Shown: positions 48,047 through 58,815 of the stretch, one piece after another | How the letters are laid out: each line of letters opens with the position of its first letter | How positions within the stretch are numbered: position 1 is the stretch's first letter | Origin: Pseudomonadota bacterium | Lineage (GTDB): Bacteria; Pseudomonadota; Alphaproteobacteria; Acetobacterales; Acetobacteraceae | Direction of reading: 5' to 3' | Assembly: GCA_021801255.1 (NCBI GenBank) | Contig: JAJYYH010000033.1 | Coordinates: 124,001-188,000 of the forward strand | Length of the DNA: 64,000 nt | Program-made: the position numbers and the translations under genes | The notes under the pieces: model-generated | Told to the model about the DNA's origin: nothing | The model's input: only the letters and a program-made list of their open reading frames with translations | Database searches by the model: none

Positions 48047-50380
48047 TCAGGGCCGGAGATCGACGCTTGCGCTGACGCTGTCGGGGTCGGGTCCGAGGGT
48101 GAGGGTCGCGCCGTCGCGCCAGGGCGTCAGCAGGTCGCGGGCGTGCGGGCTGAGCAGGTTGCCGGACTCGCCGGGCGCGATCATGAACAGGCTGCGATCG
48201 GGTAGAGCGAGGTCATAGACGCCGCGATAGGAAGCGCCGTGGAGCGCCTCGAACCCATCCGGTCCCATGGCGCCGCGATCGACCGTGCTGTCATCGCCGC
48301 CAGCCGGGATCGCGAGCGTGGCGAGCCGGCCGATCGCGGGCAGGTGCGCGAGCAGGGGATGGGCGAACACCGCCGGATGCACGTCTCCCCAGCGCCAGGC
48401 GCGGAGATCGGGGCCGAGGCGGAGCGCCAGCGTGCCCACCGCGTCATCGAGCGCCTTGGCGAGCCGGCCCGAGCAATCGCCGCCGCACCAAAGGGCCGCG
48501 CCTTCTTGGGTAAAGAGCGAGGCGGTGAATTCGAGCGTCGGCGCCGCCGGATCGCCGAATTTTACGCCCTGTTCGGCCAGCACGCCGGCGGCGAAGCGGC
48601 GCAGCCAGGCGTTGAAAATCAGCGGCTCCGGCCGGTCATGGGCCATCCGTCCGTCCCAGCCCGCGAGCAGGGCGGCCGCCGTGGTGGCAAGGCCGGGCGG
48701 CGGCGAGATGGCGCGGAGATGGGGCAGGATCTGGGCGGCGAAGACGCTCGTGGTATCGGCCTGCATGGTGGCGAAGTCAGCGACATCGGCCTTGCCGATG
48801 CCAGCGAGCAAAGAGCGGATGCGCTCGGCCCGCCAATCCCCCGGCCAGTCGGCGCCGAGGAACACGCCGCCCGCGCCCGCTGCCGGGCCGATCCGTTCGT
48901 TGGCGTTGACCAGCCGCCCGCTGGCGGGCGCGATGAAATGCGGCAGCGCCTCGCCCGCGGCCCAGCCGATCCAGTCATGCGTGGGATCCGCGCCGGGCAG
49001 CGGGGCAGCGCCTTCGGGTGTGCGCCGCAGCGGCACCCGCCCGGTGAGAAAAAGCGCGATTTTCTGGCGATCGGCCACCATGAGATTCTGCACCGGGGCG
49101 CTGATCAGCGCCGCCGCCGCGCCGGCCTGCTCGACCGTCTCGGCGTGGTTGAGCGACCATAGGCCCAGCGTGGCGGTGCCCGGCCCTTGCAGATTGGCGG
49201 CGGCGAAGGCGAGGAGGCGGGTTTCGCCGGGGATGAGATCGCTGATCACCGGGCCGTGGCGGGTCGCGCGCACGGTCATCAAGACATCCGGTGCGCCCCG
49301 CACCTTGATGCGTTCCTCGCGTAGCCCGAAGGGCAGTGGCCCGGTCGGGCCGAGATAATGGCCGGGATCGAGCGGGGTTTCCGCGAAGACATCCTCGGTA
49401 TCGGCGCCGTTGGAGGTGAAACTCCAGGCAATATGGCCGTTCTGGCCGAGCACCAGGAAGGGCACGCCGGGCACCGTGGCGCCGGTCAGAACCCGCTCGG
49501 GGGTGGTCACGCGCACGAGATACCAGAGGCCGGGAAAGCTGAAGCCGAGATGCGGGTCGCCGGCCAGCAGCGGCGCGCCAGTGCGGCTATGCGCGCCATC
49601 GACCGCCCAGGCGTTCGATTCTTCACTGGGCTCGGTGAAGCGGGCGGGAAAGGCCGGGATGGCGGCGAGCAAGGCGCCCGCTTCACTGGCGAAGCGGGCA
49701 TCCCCCGGCGCCAGCGCGGCATCCGGCCGCCCCGTTCCCTCAGCCGGCGGCCACAGGGCGGCGATTTTTTCAGGGGAGAGGTTTTTCCCCGCAAGCGCCA
49801 TGCGCGCCAGTTCCACCCGCTCATTGGCGGCGAGATACCAGCCCATGAGATGCCCCCAGAGCAGCGAATCGACCGGCTGCCAGGGTTCCAGCCGGCGAAA
49901 AGCGATACATTCGAGGCAGGCGTAGCGCCCCCGCGCGTCGAGCCAGGCATTGACGCCGGCGGCATAGGCGTCGAGCACGGCGCGCGGCGCGGCGGGCAGG
50001 GTCGCGTATTCGGCCAAGGCCGCCTCGCGCAGCCCGAGCGTGCGCATCAGCCGGTCGCTTTTCAGCGCCGCCGGCCCGACGCGTTCGGCGAGCCGGCCGG
50101 AGACGGTGCGGCGCATCAGCTCCATCTGGAACAGCCGGTCGCGAGCATGGACATAGCCAAGCGCCAACGCCGCGTCGCGCTCGTTGGCCGCCGTGATGCG
50201 CGGCACGCCGTGGCTGTCGAAGCGGATCGCCACGGGGGCGGAGAGCCCGGCGATATGCAGCACCTCATGGCGGGGCGGCAAGGTGAGCCAGAGCAGGCTG
50301 CCGGCGACGACCACGCCGAGCAGCAGCAGAACCGCCAACCCAGTGCCCAGCCGGCGCAGCCACAGGAAGGTTTTGCGCAT
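48047..50380 (-). CDS. Penicillin acylase family protein (Ntn hydrolase)
   Basis: A 777-residue precursor. An N-terminal hydrophobic segment (residues 13-35) acts as signal or anchor. The alpha region includes DSHGVPRITAANERDAALAL and GYVHARDRLFQMELMRRTVS. Autocleavage is expected before Ser255 in EESNAWAVDG, making Ser255 the N-terminal nucleophile of the beta chain; GDPHLGFSFPGLWYLVRVTT and LGQNGHIAWSFTSNGADTED follow. Likely a periplasmic amide hydrolase on acylated amines or acyl-homoserine lactones; the substrate is unknown. It is last of a minus-strand run after the RNase gene. Confidence 0.93.
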   Translation of the reverse strand: MRKTFLWLRRLGTGLAVLLLLGVVVAGSLLWLTLPPRHEVLHIAGLSAPVAIRFDSHGVPRITAANERDAALALGYVHARDRLFQMELMRRTVSGRLAERVGPAALKSDRLMRTLGLREAALAEYATLPAAPRAVLDAYAAGVNAWLDARGRYACLECIAFRRLEPWQPVDSLLWGHLMGWYLAANERVELARMALAGKNLSPEKIAALWPPAEGTGRPDAALAPGDARFASEAGALLAAIPAFPARFTEPSEESNAWAVDGAHSRTGAPLLAGDPHLGFSFPGLWYLVRVTTPERVLTGATVPGVPFLVLGQNGHIAWSFTSNGADTEDVFAETPLDPGHYLGPTGPLPFGLREERIKVRGAPDVLMTVRATRHGPVISDLIPGETRLLAFAAANLQGPGTATLGLWSLNHAETVEQAGAAAALISAPVQNLMVADRQKIALFLTGRVPLRRTPEGAAPLPGADPTHDWIGWAAGEALPHFIAPASGRLVNANERIGPAAGAGGVFLGADWPGDWRAERIRSLLAGIGKADVADFATMQADTTSVFAAQILPHLRAISPPPGLATTAAALLAGWDGRMAHDRPEPLIFNAWLRRFAAGVLAEQGVKFGDPAAPTLEFTASLFTQEGAALWCGGDCSGRLAKALDDAVGTLALRLGPDLRAWRWGDVHPAVFAHPLLAHLPAIGRLATLAIPAGGDDSTVDRGAMGPDGFEALHGASYRGVYDLALPDRSLFMIAPGESGNLLSPHARDLLTPWRDGATLTLGPDPDSVSASVDLRP

Positions 50381-50424
50381 GCCGCCAGGGTGGCAGATGC
50401 CGGCGGTTGGGGGAAGGTGGGAGA

Positions 50425-51591
50425 TTAGATCGGCACGATCCGCCAGGCATCGAGCGCGAGTCCCGGCTCACTCCGGAGGGCGAGGGCGCGGCCGGCGCGG
50501 CGGGCAAAATCGGCGCGCGCCAGGGTGTCAGCCTCGATCGCCGCGATCACCGCGGGCGCGGCGAGGAGGGCAAGCGGCATCGCCGGCCGGGCGGCGGCGT
50601 CCCTCATCGCCGCGCGCAGTGCCCGGAGGCCGGCGGCGTGCGGCCCGCTTAAATATTCGTGGAGCGGCGGGTGGACGCGCGGGCGGAGGATTTCGGCGAA
50701 GCCCAGCGCGGTGAAGCCGAGCAGGCGCGGGCGCAGCGGATCGGCGGCCAACGCGGCGGCGAGGGCGGGCGCCAGCGTCGCGCGTTTTTTCGACTTCATG
50801 CCGGCGAAATCGATGAGGATCGCGCCGCTCAGATTGCGCAGCCGGATCTGGCGCGCCAGCGCCGGGATCAGCGCCCGGTTGAGCGCTTCCTGGGCCACCC
50901 CCTTGGGCGCGCGCGCGGCGGTCGCGGCGCCGGCGTCGAGGTCGATCGCGGTCAGCGCCGGGGTGGGATGAAACGTGGCGCGCACGCCGTCGGGAAGCGC
51001 CGCGTCGGGTGCGGCGAGTGCCGCGGCCTGGTCCTCGATGCCGGCGTCAAACGCCGCGGCGAGGCAGGTGAGGCGGGATCCAAGCAGCGTGTGGAGCTGG
51101 GCGGCGAGCGCTCCGTCGTCCACGCGCACGGGGGCCTCGGGATAGTGCGCGGCGATTTGCAGCAACGGGTGCGGCGCCGGCTGGAGCAGCCGTGGCGGCC
51201 CGCCTGGCGTCTCGCCTGCGAGCGCTTGCAGGCGCGGCCCCTTGCCGCCGAGTGCCGCGCGGCTGACGCGAACCCGGATCAGCGCCCCCTCGGCGAGCTT
51301 CGCACCACCGGCGGTATCGGGCAGAAACCCCTCGGCGCCAGCGAGGGCGACAAACACTCCGGCCATCGCCGGCACCCGCTTGATCACCCGCCCGAGATGC
51401 TCATCGCCCACACCATCCGGCGCCCCCGGCCGCCAGAGGCGGTAGTCGAGCAGCGTGCCCTGCCGGTCGGTGAGCGCGATCCGCACTTCTCCCGGAGAAG
51501 ACGCCGCCAGTATCGTGACGGATTGCAAAGGCTCCGCCTTTGCTGGGGTCGAGGGGCAAGGCCCCGCGCCTTGATGGGGCTTTTCCGTCAC
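50425..51591 (-). CDS. RNase E/G family ribonuclease
   Basis: A protein of about 388 residues of the RNase E/G family, shorter than RNase E. It has the S1-like region EGALIRVRVSRAALGGKGPR, the segment with the first catalytic Asp (LTAIDLDAGA), LNRALIPALARQIRLRNLSG and AILIDFAGMKSKKR with the second. The Cys-rich Zn-link (CPxCxG) is absent. Position after infA and maf is conserved in alphaproteobacteria. The start is uncertain: GTG 51591 overlaps the maf stop (GTGA), but the first 20 codons cross a REP-like hairpin, and TTG 51528 with GGCGGAG upstream is a good alternative. Confidence 0.82.
   Translation of the reverse strand: MTEKPHQGAGPCPSTPAKAEPLQSVTILAASSPGEVRIALTDRQGTLLDYRLWRPGAPDGVGDEHLGRVIKRVPAMAGVFVALAGAEGFLPDTAGGAKLAEGALIRVRVSRAALGGKGPRLQALAGETPGGPPRLLQPAPHPLLQIAAHYPEAPVRVDDGALAAQLHTLLGSRLTCLAAAFDAGIEDQAAALAAPDAALPDGVRATFHPTPALTAIDLDAGAATAARAPKGVAQEALNRALIPALARQIRLRNLSGAILIDFAGMKSKKRATLAPALAAALAADPLRPRLLGFTALGFAEILRPRVHPPLHEYLSGPHAAGLRALRAAMRDAAARPAMPLALLAAPAVIAAIEADTLARADFARRAGRALALRSEPGLALDAWRIVPI
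51525..51564. repeat. REP-like pair of hairpins at the maf-RNase junction
   Basis: GCAAAGGC (51525-51532) pairs perfectly with GCCTTTGC (51536-51543). Beyond it GGGGC and GCCCC flank a three-base loop within GTCGAGGGGCAAGGCCCC. Such G/C-rich palindrome pairs with a GGGTCGAGGGGC-type core recur in high-GC alphaproteobacterial genomes. The element lies within the 5' end of the longer reading of the RNase gene. Confidence 0.6.
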
Positions 51592-52172
51592 GCAATCCCG
51601 CGCCAGCCCAGCCCGCGCAGCACCTGGCGGGTCTCGAACAGCGCGAGCCCCACGACATTGCTGTAGCTGCCCGAGAGAAACCGGATAAACCCGGCGGCGC
51701 GGCCCTGGATGGCGTAGCCGCCGGCCTTGCCGCGCCACTCCTCGGTGGCGAGGTAGGCGGCGATTTCGGCTTCCGAGAGGCGCTGGAAGGTGACGTGGCT
51801 CACCACCAGCCGCATCGCCCAGCGCCCGCCCGGCGCATGGAGCGCGATGCCGCCATGGACTTGGTGCCGTCGCCCGGAGAGCAGGGTGATGGCGGCGCGG
51901 GCTTCGGCCTCGGTTACCGCCTGGCCGACCACCCGCCGCCCGACGGCCGCCACGGTATCGGCGCCGAGCACGAAATCACCTGGGCACGCGCGGGCCACCG
52001 CCTCCGCCTTGCTCCGCGCGAGGCGGGCGGCGAGCCGGCGGGGGGATTCGTCGCGGGCCGGGGCCTCGTCGATCCCGGCGGGCAGGACGGCATCCGGGAC
52101 GATGCCGATCTGGGCGAGGAGGTCGAGGCGGCGCGGGCTCGCCGAGGCCAGGACGAGGCGCGGCGCGCTCAT
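51588..52172 (-). CDS. maf: Maf family nucleotide pyrophosphatase
   Basis: A 194-residue Maf protein, a house-cleaning pyrophosphatase for modified or canonical dTTP/UTP-type nucleotides. It carries LVLASASPRRLDLLAQIGI, DESPRRLAARLARSKAEAVA, LGADTVAAVGRRVVGQAVTE and the late GGYAIQGRAAGFIRFLSGSY with SNVVGL. ATG 52172, 30 bases after infA. The stop overlaps the presumed RNase start. Confidence 0.94.
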   Translation of the reverse strand: MSAPRLVLASASPRRLDLLAQIGIVPDAVLPAGIDEAPARDESPRRLAARLARSKAEAVARACPGDFVLGADTVAAVGRRVVGQAVTEAEARAAITLLSGRRHQVHGGIALHAPGGRWAMRLVVSHVTFQRLSEAEIAAYLATEEWRGKAGGYAIQGRAAGFIRFLSGSYSNVVGLALFETRQVLRGLGWRGIA

Positions 52173-52202
52173 CGGAGCGCCGGGGTCATGGGCGGCGGTC
52201 CG

Positions 52203-52421
52203 TTACTTGAAGCGAAACGTGATCCGGCCCTTGGAGAGATCGTAAGGGGTCATTTCCACGTTCACCCGGTCCCCGGCCAGCACGCGGATACGGTTCTTGC
52301 GCATCTTGCCGCTGGTATGGGCGAGGATGACGTGTTCGTTATCGAGTTTGACGCGGAACATGGCGTTGGGCAGCAATTCCGCCACCGTGCCGCTGAACTC
52401 GATCATATCTTCTTTCGACAT
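52203..52421 (-). CDS. infA: Translation initiation factor IF-1
   Basis: A 72-residue S1/OB-fold initiation factor that occupies the ribosomal A site during initiation. The sequence is canonical from [20 protein letters not shown] through [20 protein letters not shown] and [20 protein letters not shown] to the [11 protein letters not shown] end. GAGGTG lies just upstream of ATG 52421. It lies between hisD and maf, a conserved alphaproteobacterial order. Confidence 0.98.
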   Translation of the reverse strand: MSKEDMIEFSGTVAELLPNAMFRVKLDNEHVILAHTSGKMRKNRIRVLAGDRVNVEMTPYDLSKGRITFRFK

Positions 52422-52476
52422 CACACCTCTGGACGCTTGACTTTCGCGCGGAAAATGGTCTCGCGGGCGGGCGCGG

Positions 52477-53784
52477 TCAAGCGGGGGGTGTGTTCTGGCC
52501 GAGACGGAGCGCGATGCTGCGAGCGTGCGCGCCGAGCCCCTCGGCCTCGGCCAGCGTGATCGCGGCGGGCCCGAGTTCGCCGAGCGCGCGCGCATCGGGC
52601 GCCGCGATCCAGGTGGTGCGCTTGAGGAAGTCGAACACCGCGAGGCCGGAGGCGAAGCGGGCGCTGCGCGCGGTGGGGAGAACATGGTTCGGCCCGGCGA
52701 TGTAGTCGCCGAGCGCCTCGGGCGCGAAACGGCCGAGAAATGCCGCCCCGGCATGGCGGATACGCGAAAACAGCGCCTCGGGCTCGGCCACCATGAGTTC
52801 GAGATGCTCGGGCGCCAGTTGATTGACGAGTGCGACGGCTTCCTCCCACCCCCGCACCACGATCACCGCGCCATGCGCCGCAAGGCTGGCGCCGGCGATG
52901 GCGGCGCGCGGCAGGGTGGGGAGTTCGGCCGCGATGGCGGCCGCGACGCGGGCGGCGAAGGTCGCGTCATCGGTGATGAGGATCGCCTGCGCCGCCTCGT
53001 CATGCTCGGCCTGGGCGAGGAGATCGATCGCCACGAGACGCGGATCATTGGCGGCATCGGCCAGCACCACCACCTCGGAGGGGCCGGCGATGGCGTCGAT
53101 GCCGACCTGGCCGTAAACCTGCCGCTTGGCTTCGGCGACGTAGGCATTGCCGGGCCCGACGATGCGATCGACCGGGGCGATCATCGCCGTCCCGAACGCA
53201 AGTGCCGCGATCGCCTGCGCGCCGCCGACGCGATAGATCTCATCTACCCCCGCGAGCCTGGCCGCGGCCAGCACCAGCGGGTTGAGCACGCCGCCAGGGG
53301 CGGGCACGCACATCGCGAGGCGCCGGACGCCGGCGACGCGGGCGGGGATCGCGTTCATCAGCACCGAGGAGGGATAGGCCGCCTTGCCGCCCGGCACATA
53401 GAGCCCGACGGCGTCGAGCGGGGTCCAGCGCAGGCCGAGGCGAAGCCCGGTGGGCTCTTCGGTTGCCAGGTCGGGGGGCATCTGGCGGCGGTGGAAATCC
53501 TCGATCCGCGCCGCCGCCAGCGCCAGCGCCCTGGCGCGTTCCGGGGCGATGGCCCGGCTGGCCGCATCGATTTCCGCCGCGCCCACGCGAAGCGGCACAG
53601 TTGCCGGGTCGAACCGATCGAAACGCGCGGTGAGCGCGGCCAGCGCGGCATCGCCCCGTTCCCGCACCTCGGCGATGATCGCCGCGACCGCGCCCCGGAC
53701 ATCCTCTTGCGTCGCGCGCGGCGCAGCCAGGAGGGCGGCGAAATCGCCGGGGAAATCAGGATCGGTGGTGGCCAGGCTCCGCAT
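52477..53784 (-). CDS. hisD: Histidinol dehydrogenase
   Basis: A 435-residue zinc enzyme performing the last two steps of histidine synthesis (histidinol to histidine with two NAD+). It has [71 protein letters not shown], the zinc-ligand segment [15 protein letters not shown] and [19 protein letters not shown]. The ATG at 53784 overlaps the hisG stop by a few bases. Confidence 0.97.
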   Translation of the reverse strand: MRSLATTDPDFPGDFAALLAAPRATQEDVRGAVAAIIAEVRERGDAALAALTARFDRFDPATVPLRVGAAEIDAASRAIAPERARALALAAARIEDFHRRQMPPDLATEEPTGLRLGLRWTPLDAVGLYVPGGKAAYPSSVLMNAIPARVAGVRRLAMCVPAPGGVLNPLVLAAARLAGVDEIYRVGGAQAIAALAFGTAMIAPVDRIVGPGNAYVAEAKRQVYGQVGIDAIAGPSEVVVLADAANDPRLVAIDLLAQAEHDEAAQAILITDDATFAARVAAAIAAELPTLPRAAIAGASLAAHGAVIVVRGWEEAVALVNQLAPEHLELMVAEPEALFSRIRHAGAAFLGRFAPEALGDYIAGPNHVLPTARSARFASGLAVFDFLKRTTWIAAPDARALGELGPAAITLAEAEGLGAHARSIALRLGQNTPPA

Positions 53785-54500
53785 CAGGCGGCGCCGATCG
53801 CGGCACGGAAGCGGGCGATCCAGCCGCCGATGAGTTCGGGGCGGGTTTTCAGCGCGGTGCGGTTGACGATGAGGCGGCTGGTGATCGGCGCGATGACCTC
53901 GGTCTCGACCAGGCCATTGGCCTTGAGCGTCGAGCCGGTCTGCACGAGATCGACGATGAAGCGGGCCAGGCCGAGGCCCGGGGCCAGCTCCATGGCGCCG
54001 TTGAGATGGACGATCTCGGCCTGGATGCCGCGCGCCGCGAAATGCTTGCGCGTCACCGCCGGGTATTTGGTGGCGACCCGCACCCGCGACAGGCGTGCCA
54101 GATTCTCGACCGGCGCGTCTCCGGCGGGGGCGGCGAGCGAAATGCGGCAATGGCCGATATCGAGATCGAGGGGCGCGTAGATCTCGGGATAGTCGAACTC
54201 CATCAGCACGTCGGCGCCGCAGATGCCAAGCGAGGCGGCGCCGAAGGCGACGAAGGTCGCGACATCGAAGGAGCGCACGCGCACCACGTCGAGACCGGGG
54301 TCGTCGGTCGGAAAACGCAGCCTGCCGCTGCCCTCATCGGCGTAATCGGGCGCGGGGACGATGCCGGCGCGGGCGAGGAGCGGGCCGCATTCCTCAAGAA
54401 TGCGCCCCTTGGGCAGCGCGAGCACGAGTTTTTCCGCGGCGCCGGGCGTGGCGGCGGGGGCGGGGGAGGGGAGAAACACGTCGTGGCCGGCCAGGCTCAT
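53784..54500 (-). CDS. hisG: ATP phosphoribosyltransferase, short form (HisG)
   Basis: A 238-residue HisG catalysing the first step of histidine synthesis. Motifs are LALPKGRILEECGPLLARAG, DVVRVRSFDVATFVAFGAAS, GICGADVLMEF, RVATKYPAVTRKHFAARGIQ and the PRPP loop DLVQTGSTLKANGL. It lacks the C-terminal ACT-like regulatory domain, so it should require HisZ, which is not in this window. ATG 54500 is preferred; a GTG one codon earlier is possible. Confidence 0.95.
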   Translation of the reverse strand: MSLAGHDVFLPSPAPAATPGAAEKLVLALPKGRILEECGPLLARAGIVPAPDYADEGSGRLRFPTDDPGLDVVRVRSFDVATFVAFGAASLGICGADVLMEFDYPEIYAPLDLDIGHCRISLAAPAGDAPVENLARLSRVRVATKYPAVTRKHFAARGIQAEIVHLNGAMELAPGLGLARFIVDLVQTGSTLKANGLVETEVIAPITSRLIVNRTALKTRPELIGGWIARFRAAIGAA

Positions 54501-54507
54501 CACGCCT

Positions 54508-56608
<2,101 letters not shown>

Positions 56609-56644
56609 ATTTTCTACCTTTTCCCTGTTCATTCCTGGTCTCTC

Positions 56645-57487
56645 TCATTCCTGATCAAGCAGGAAGGCCCGCACCGCCCGGATGGACTCGGTGTCCATCA
56701 ACGCGGGCGCATGGCCAGCATTTTTGATGATCAGCGGAATAGCGCCGGATTTGATCATTCTGTCAAAAGTTCTCGGCAACAGCAGATCACTCTCCTCGCC
56801 GCGGATCGCCAGCACGGGGATGTGAATTTTCTCCCACCACGACCACATCTCGGTGTCGATGGCGAGCGAGGAGCGGATCGGCTTGGCGATGCCGGGATCG
56901 TAATGCAGCGCCACGCGGCCATCGGGCAGGTCGCGCGCCGAGGTTTTCGTGAGATGCTCCCATTGCGCGTCGCTCAGCGGGCCGAAGCTGCCATGCACCC
57001 GCCGCAGATGTGCCTCGAGCGCCAGGATATCGGGGAATTCCGGGCGCACGCTGACATAATCCCGGATCCGCGCAATCGCCGGTCCGGGCACCATCGGCCC
57101 GACATCGTTGAGCACCAGCTTGGTGAGCGGATTGCCGATCGCCGAGGCGATCGCCATGCCGCAGATCCCGCCCAGCGAGGTGCCGACAAACATGACCTTC
57201 TCGCCGAGCGCCGCGAGCAGGTGGGTCAGCGCCTGAACGTAGGAGGGCGGCTGATAGAGATTGGCATCGGGCAGCCAGTCCGACGCGCCGCGCCCCGGCA
57301 GGTCGGGGCTGATGACGTGGAAGCGATCGGCGAGCCCGAGCGCGAGGGCATCGAAATCCCGCCCCGTCCGGGTCAGGCCATGCACGCAGACGACTTTCGG
57401 GTTCTTGCGGCTGCCGATTTCGTGATAGGCCATGCGGTAGAAAGCGCCCCCGAGGTAATAGCGGATTTCCCCCTCATGGGGCCGCAT
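56645..57487 (-). CDS. Alpha/beta-fold hydrolase
   Basis: A 280-residue alpha/beta hydrolase with VVCVHGLTRTGRDFDALALG (oxyanion region), VISPDLPGRGASDWL and the nucleophile elbow FVGTSLGGICGMAIA (Ser), and a late His in NAGHAPALMDTESI. The cap region is small. Its stop/start coupling with the CoA transferase (ATG 57487 overlaps its stop) suggests a shared pathway, perhaps a thioesterase or lactonase step. No substrate can be assigned. Confidence 0.9.
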   Translation of the reverse strand: MRPHEGEIRYYLGGAFYRMAYHEIGSRKNPKVVCVHGLTRTGRDFDALALGLADRFHVISPDLPGRGASDWLPDANLYQPPSYVQALTHLLAALGEKVMFVGTSLGGICGMAIASAIGNPLTKLVLNDVGPMVPGPAIARIRDYVSVRPEFPDILALEAHLRRVHGSFGPLSDAQWEHLTKTSARDLPDGRVALHYDPGIAKPIRSSLAIDTEMWSWWEKIHIPVLAIRGEESDLLLPRTFDRMIKSGAIPLIIKNAGHAPALMDTESIRAVRAFLLDQE

Positions 57488-58704
57488 CAAATGACACCCT
57501 TGGCCCGCAGCCCGGACAATTCCGCCTCGCCCAGCCCGAGCATCTCGGTGAGCACGCTGGCGCTGTGTTCGCCCAAGCCGGGGGGTGCGAGGCGGTAATC
57601 GGGGGGCGTCGCCGAGAGCCGCACCGGGTTGGCGATCACTTTTACCTTGCCGCCGGCAGCACCCGGCTGGTCCATCTCGACGACGGCGCCGCGCGCGAGG
57701 ACTTGCGGATCGGCGAAGACCTCGGAGAGCCGGTTGATCGGCCCGCAGCCGATCTTGAGGGTTTCCAGTTTTTCCACCCACCAGGCGGTGGGATGGCGGC
57801 GCATCACCGGCGTCAGGGTCTCGGTGACCAGCGCCCGGTTCTCGACGCGCGCCGCGTTGGTCGTAAAACGTGCATCCTCCAGCAGCGCGGCGAGGTCGAA
57901 GGCGGCGCAGAAGCGCTGGAAGGTCGGGTCGTTGCCGATGGACAGCACGATGTGCCCATCCTCGGTCGGAAATACCTGATAGGGCACGATATTGGGGTGC
58001 TGGTTGCCGAGCCTGGCGGGGTTTTCCCCGGTCGCGAGATAGTTCATGCCCTGATTGGCGAGCCAGGCGACATGGGCATCGAGCATGCCGATATCGATCT
58101 GCTGGCCCTCGCCGGTTTTCTCGCGATGGCGGAGTGCTGCGAGGATGCCGATGCAGCCATAGAGCCCGGCGAAGAGATCGGCGACCGGCACGCCGACCTT
58201 CTGGGGTGGCCCATCCGGCTCGCCGGTCAGGCTCATCACGCCGCCCATCGCCTGGATCAGACTGTCATAGCCGGGGCGCGGCGCGTAGGGGCCGGTCTGG
58301 CCGAAGCCCGTGATCGAACAATAGATCAGGCCAGGAAAGCGCTCCTTGAGCTGTTCATAGGCGAGGCCGTATTTGGCGAGCGCCCCCACCTTGAAATTCT
58401 CCACCAGGATATCGCACCGCGCGATCAGCCGCAGCGCCAGCGCCTGCCCGTCGGGGGTTGCGATATCGAGGGTGAGCGAGCGCTTGTTACGGTTGACACC
58501 GGTGAAATAGGCGCTCTCCTTGGTGCCCGGCATGAAAGGGGGGGCGAAGCCGCGGGTATCATCGCCGGCGCCGGGTTTTTCGATCTTGATGACATCGGCG
58601 CCGAGATCGCCCAGCATCTGGGTCGCCGTCGGCCCGGCCAGCACGCGGGTCAGATCGAACACGCGCAACCCCGTCAGGGGACCGCTCGGCGCCTTGGTCT
58701 CCAT
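57487..58704 (-). CDS. CaiB/BaiF family CoA transferase
   Basis: A 405-residue family III CoA transferase. It has LTGLRVFDLTRVLAGPTATQ, LGDLGADVIKIEKPGAGDDT, NRNKRSLTLDIATPDGQ, SITGFGQTGPYAPRPGYDSL and the catalytic Asp in IDIGMLDAHVAWLANQ. Such enzymes move CoA between carboxylic acids (oxalate, mesaconate, carnitine, etc.); the family does not fix the substrate. ATG 58704. The aldehyde dehydrogenase gene is divergent, 111 bases away. Confidence 0.94.
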   Translation of the reverse strand: METKAPSGPLTGLRVFDLTRVLAGPTATQMLGDLGADVIKIEKPGAGDDTRGFAPPFMPGTKESAYFTGVNRNKRSLTLDIATPDGQALALRLIARCDILVENFKVGALAKYGLAYEQLKERFPGLIYCSITGFGQTGPYAPRPGYDSLIQAMGGVMSLTGEPDGPPQKVGVPVADLFAGLYGCIGILAALRHREKTGEGQQIDIGMLDAHVAWLANQGMNYLATGENPARLGNQHPNIVPYQVFPTEDGHIVLSIGNDPTFQRFCAAFDLAALLEDARFTTNAARVENRALVTETLTPVMRRHPTAWWVEKLETLKIGCGPINRLSEVFADPQVLARGAVVEMDQPGAAGGKVKVIANPVRLSATPPDYRLAPPGLGEHSASVLTEMLGLGEAELSGLRAKGVI

Positions 58705-58815
58705 CCTCGTCTCCGCTCATCCGGCGCCCACGCTGCCCGATGGCTTGCAGGGGGCGGGCGCTCGGTTCATCTTTGGCCATTGCTTATAGAGACCCATTCA
58801 CGGGAGGAAAACCCG

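Noticed and set aside
51588-52172. yacG or murA expected near maf/infA/hisD
   Set aside because: Neither appears: the gene after the RNase is a penicillin acylase, and hisG is preceded by hemB.
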